DNA of 25,710 bases, taken from positions 1-25,710 of IMG/VR virus record IMGVR_UViG_3300048839_000119. One strand, 5' to 3'. Positions 22,295 through 25,710 of this stretch are shown here, in pieces. The first letter of the stretch is position 1. Each line of letters opens with the position of its first letter. Origin of the DNA: a virus. The translations under genes and the position numbers were made by a program. The notes below the pieces were generated by a model. It ran no database searches, was not told the origin of the DNA, and worked only from the letters and a program-made list of their open reading frames with translations.

Positions 22295-25200
22295 TATCAA
22301 CGACAGTCCGTACACGGGCAATTGGACATTCAACCAGACACAGGTCATCAAGTACACTCCTGATGCCCTCGTGTACATCAATGGGGATTTAAGCATCCCC
22401 GGTTGTAACAGTTGCAACGGTCGGATTGACATCCAGAAGTACATTACGAGTATTTCTGTAGATGCCTCGACTGACCCAACGGGTCACTCCGCGAACATTA
22501 CCCTCTCCTTGCCCAAGGTTCAGGGGGAGCAGGTGTTCATTGACGGCAAGAACATCCTCCGCCCTGGGTTGGAAGTCCACATTTTCATGCGTGGGGCTTT
22601 CCCAATCGCCGGGCAGTTTAATCAGGTGGAAAACCCACAGATCTCCGATGATGGCTCGGAGAATTTCGATCTTACGAACTATGCCTCGTATCCCTACTAT
22701 CCCGTGTTCCACGGAGTAGTCACGCAGTCGAACTACGAGTATGGTGATGGTTTTTATTCCGGGTCACTAGCATGTTCTGGTATGCTTCATTTCTGGAACT
22801 ACCAGAACATCACCTCGAACCAAGCCTTCCTTGGAACCCGTCCAAACAACACACCGGGTAAGACTTCGTTAGTTGGGCACAACTTCAACAATATGCACCC
22901 GTATGCCATCATCTACACCTTGTACAAGGATACAACGGGTGCAGCGATGGCCGTGGAGTACGCCCTTGACGAGCAGACCAATCTTGATGCGGTTGGAGCT
23001 AACGGACAACAGATCTACGACCAGATTTCTTTGTACTGGGAGCAACGCTTCAAAACCCGTGTCATGTCGTTGCGCATGTACGGTGTCAATGGTCAGATGT
23101 TCAATGCGGCACAACAGGCGTTCCTTGCCTCTGCATCGAACCGAGACCTTGAAGGGTTGATGTCCAACAACTTGTACTCGGACCCAGAAACTCAACGCTC
23201 AGAGAGTGACCCTTTTTCATCTCGACTCTCCGTGGCCAAAGCATTGGGGCTAGCAAACGGAGGATTGGACCTTACTTACTCCCCATACATCAACTCGGAG
23301 GGGGATTCCTTGAATCTGTCCATCCTCGACATGTATGCCTTCAATCAGGAGCAGAGTGAGATTGGAACAGTGCCTCTGTTTGAGACAACTTACCAGACCA
23401 AGATGGACGTAGCTCAAGCGGTGACCGAGGTCACTGGATTTGAGTTGTACCAGGACGTTGACGGGGATATCGTTTTCAAACCTCCCTTCTACAACTTAGA
23501 CACTTCGACCAATCGTTTCTACCGAATCGAGGATGTTGACATTCTCGACATATCTTTCGTAGAGAAAGAACCAGAGGCTACATTCATCAGTGTTCGAGGT
23601 AGCTGGTTCAAGGGCCTTTCCGGTGTTGTTCCCAACACGGGTGTCACGGGTAAGCGAGGTTTGTACATCGACTACAAGCTAGTAGCACAGTTCGGCTGGC
23701 GTCCTGCTAATCTGGAGGTGAACTACGCTACTGACCCAAGAATCCTGTTCTTCATCGGTGTCGCCCGATTGGACCAGTTGAACATTGACGTGAACTCTGC
23801 TTCTGTCACAATCGCTCCAGGAAGACCTGAGTTACGTCCCGGCTACCCCGTGTACATTCCGTTTGTGGATAGCTACTATTACGTGACATCGGTGAGTCAC
23901 AGCTTTGCTTTCGGGGGTCGTTTTACCTCTACGTTGACCCTGACATGCCGTAGATCCAAGTTCTTACCTCCCGCTGAGACAGGAGATCCTGGTCCGGGTC
24001 AGTCGATGATCGATTTGGTCAAGCTCGATCGGCCTGACTTGCCACGTCGCACGATTCAGGTCTACGACAAGCAAGGCATTCCTCGCATTGTGGGATTTCC
24101 TAACGTCGTTTTAGCGTTGGACCCCACCAAAGCTAACCCCCATTTCTTCCCAGTGGGTGCGGGGTTGGATTACATCAATTCGACGGATGACGTGAGGGCG
24201 TTCTTCCAGTTCTTGAGAGAAGATATCGCAGCCCAGACGCCACAGATTTTGCGAGTTTCCCCCGAGTTCGCGGACGTAGATGGTCGTGTCAAAGCCTCTG
24301 TTCCTACCGAGGAAGTAACCTACCAGCTAGACTTGGATGCGAACAACAGCGTAACCTTTAGCTTGACTGATCTAGAGAGAGGGTTCACGGATCTTCAGTC
24401 CGTTCGAGACAACATTCGTTCCTTGGAGGAGCAGATTCGTCTAAAACGGGATGAACAACAGACGGCAATTCAGGAGGAAAACATCTTTAGCTCTGGAAAA
24501 AAACAGGCTAACGTAGCTGGACCATCCTCGAACCGAAGACAGGTTGAGTCGGAGCTTCTGTCGTTGCAACAGCAGTTGCAAAATGAGAGTGCTAAACTCC
24601 AAGGACTTATTGGAGATGAGGGGTCAGCCAACCAGAATAAGCTGGTCTTGGTCCTCAATGCACTTCAACAGAATCGAGGAAGCCCTTCGAGAAGAAAAAT
24701 CAATGGACTTCCCGCCTCGGATGTCAAAGCGACTTACTTCGACTCTCTCTTGAACTTGAAGAGTCAGTTTGGGGTGAGCGATCTCCCCGGTCGTTTTAGG
24801 TACTTCTCCTCCGCACACCCTAACCCTGATTATCAGGGCCAACCCATCATTCTCTTTGATGATGGTGAGGTACAACCACCCACGGGCAATCCTCAGTTAA
24901 CTCAAGATCCTCCCGTTGGTGGATCGGGTGTAGGTGGGCCTCTAGGTGGGTTGGCTAACGCTGTGGGGGACTCGCTTACGGCTACCACGACACCGGCTAA
25001 ACCTCCTACTACTAGCGGGGGGTTCCCTACGGACCCAAGAAGACGGCTACAGGCGAAAATCGACACCTTGGGTGTAGAGTGGATTGGTGCTAATCAGTTG
25101 AGTGCCAGTACGTTGATTGCTCGTGGTGAGATTCCTCCTGGATCGTCGAAGGGTTCAGCGGGAGCTTTCTCCTACGGAGGTAGAGCAGAAAACTTGACAG

Positions 25201-25710
25201 AGGAGGTGTCGAACAACATCGCCAATGTGATTGACGCTGCGAATAATATCCGTTCTCGATTGCTGTCGAATTCAGAGTTTGCTAGTCTCGGGTTTTCGAT
25301 CGGAGCGGGTAGCTTCTGGAGAGATAAACCAGAAGATGAGGCAAGCGAGAGCCTTCATAAATTAGGCAAGGCTATTGACTTGGGGCTACGACCTACCCAG
25401 AGCGACGCCATCAAAGCCGGGAAGCTGACGGAGTTCAAGAGAGCCTTTGACATTTTCAAAGCTGAGTGTTTGAAGGCGTTTGGTAACCGAGAGGTAAATT
25501 TCGTCCAGGTGTACGAAAATAGGGGAAGTGGTAAGGGTGACTTCATCCACATTGACATCCGATCTCCTGAAGATGGTTCCCCAGGATTTGCCTTTCGTGG
25601 TGTGTCTCCGACTGGAGACCCCTACGTTGTGAACGGCAACCCATCAAGTTCGGCTGCAAGAGCAGAGAGAGAACGACTTGCTCAAATCGGTGGTTTCAAC
25701 TACACGGACC
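22287..25710 (+). CDS. Baseplate hub with C-terminal M15-like peptidase, 3' partial
   Basis: The frame starts at ATG 22287, overlapping the previous stop, and stays open for 1141 codons to the window end. Residues about 1-570 are beta-rich with the late-control/gp27-like hub pattern: an early ITSISVDAS strand, a middle TKMDVAQAVTEVTGFELYQDVDGDIVF, and RPELRPGYPVYIPF then YYYVTSVSHSF. A coiled coil spans about 692-774, followed by a Gly/Pro/Thr linker (about 865-918). Near the end, SLHKLGKAIDLG then GDFIHID gives His1024, Asp1031 and His1088, with Asp1085 three residues before the last His. This is the zinc-ligand and catalytic spacing of M15 D,D-/L,D-peptidases such as T5 endolysin. It would cut peptidoglycan stems during DNA entry. 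The protein continues beyond the window. Confidence 0.82.
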   Translation, partial: MSNINDSPYTGNWTFNQTQVIKYTPDALVYINGDLSIPGCNSCNGRIDIQKYITSISVDASTDPTGHSANITLSLPKVQGEQVFIDGKNILRPGLEVHIFMRGAFPIAGQFNQVENPQISDDGSENFDLTNYASYPYYPVFHGVVTQSNYEYGDGFYSGSLACSGMLHFWNYQNITSNQAFLGTRPNNTPGKTSLVGHNFNNMHPYAIIYTLYKDTTGAAMAVEYALDEQTNLDAVGANGQQIYDQISLYWEQRFKTRVMSLRMYGVNGQMFNAAQQAFLASASNRDLEGLMSNNLYSDPETQRSESDPFSSRLSVAKALGLANGGLDLTYSPYINSEGDSLNLSILDMYAFNQEQSEIGTVPLFETTYQTKMDVAQAVTEVTGFELYQDVDGDIVFKPPFYNLDTSTNRFYRIEDVDILDISFVEKEPEATFISVRGSWFKGLSGVVPNTGVTGKRGLYIDYKLVAQFGWRPANLEVNYATDPRILFFIGVARLDQLNIDVNSASVTIAPGRPELRPGYPVYIPFVDSYYYVTSVSHSFAFGGRFTSTLTLTCRRSKFLPPAETGDPGPGQSMIDLVKLDRPDLPRRTIQVYDKQGIPRIVGFPNVVLALDPTKANPHFFPVGAGLDYINSTDDVRAFFQFLREDIAAQTPQILRVSPEFADVDGRVKASVPTEEVTYQLDLDANNSVTFSLTDLERGFTDLQSVRDNIRSLEEQIRLKRDEQQTAIQEENIFSSGKKQANVAGPSSNRRQVESELLSLQQQLQNESAKLQGLIGDEGSANQNKLVLVLNALQQNRGSPSRRKINGLPASDVKATYFDSLLNLKSQFGVSDLPGRFRYFSSAHPNPDYQGQPIILFDDGEVQPPTGNPQLTQDPPVGGSGVGGPLGGLANAVGDSLTATTTPAKPPTTSGGFPTDPRRRLQAKIDTLGVEWIGANQLSASTLIARGEIPPGSSKGSAGAFSYGGRAENLTEEVSNNIANVIDAANNIRSRLLSNSEFASLGFSIGAGSFWRDKPEDEASESLHKLGKAIDLGLRPTQSDAIKAGKLTEFKRAFDIFKAECLKAFGNREVNFVQVYENRGSGKGDFIHIDIRSPEDGSPGFAFRGVSPTGDPYVVNGNPSSSAARAERERLAQIGGFNYTD

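Overview
The window is a late structural gene block of a contractile-tailed bacteriophage (myovirus-type morphology). All convincing genes are on the + strand, closely packed or overlapping, with GTG, TTG and probably ATT starts besides ATG. The diagnostic set is a tail sheath, a tail tube, two candidate tail assembly chaperones, a tape measure protein, two related baseplate/tube-end proteins and a baseplate hub carrying a peptidoglycan peptidase. The host cannot be named from the sequence. Base composition is moderate and the Shine-Dalgarno sites and -10 boxes look ordinarily bacterial. I saw no tRNA, rRNA, integrase, insertion sequence or CRISPR array.

Layout. Positions 3-3270 hold a 5'-truncated small protein overlapping an actin-like ATPase, a 409-residue protein that may be a neck/tail-terminator component, and a small zinc-ribbon protein that seems to start at an ATT codon. 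Positions 3478-10842 are one gene for a 2454-residue tail sheath. Its short N-terminal and roughly 350-residue C-terminal sheath parts flank about 2000 residues of Ig-like and tandemly repeated beta-rich domains. Positions 10843-13864 interrupt the usual sheath-tube adjacency with a cassette: a zinc-finger/HTH protein fusing a nuclease-like domain to a DNA methyltransferase, a promoter followed by a structured RNA with a strong intrinsic terminator, and a SpeD-family pyruvoyl decarboxylase. Positions 13865-25710 return to tail genes: tube, a 275-bp hairpin-rich spacer, two paralogous chaperone-like proteins, tape measure, two paralogous baseplate proteins, and a hub running off the right end.

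How the genes fit together. Sheath and tube polymerise around the tape measure under chaperone control. The two baseplate proteins and the hub form the tail tip, and the hub's M15-type domain would open the cell wall during entry. The cassette is accessory. A self-modifying nuclease, a candidate regulatory RNA and a polyamine-type decarboxylase could serve homing or competition with other phages and provision of polyamines for DNA condensation. These cassette roles are inference. The most unusual items are the giant sheath, the nuclease-methyltransferase fusion, the structured leader before the SpeD gene, and the probable ATT start.
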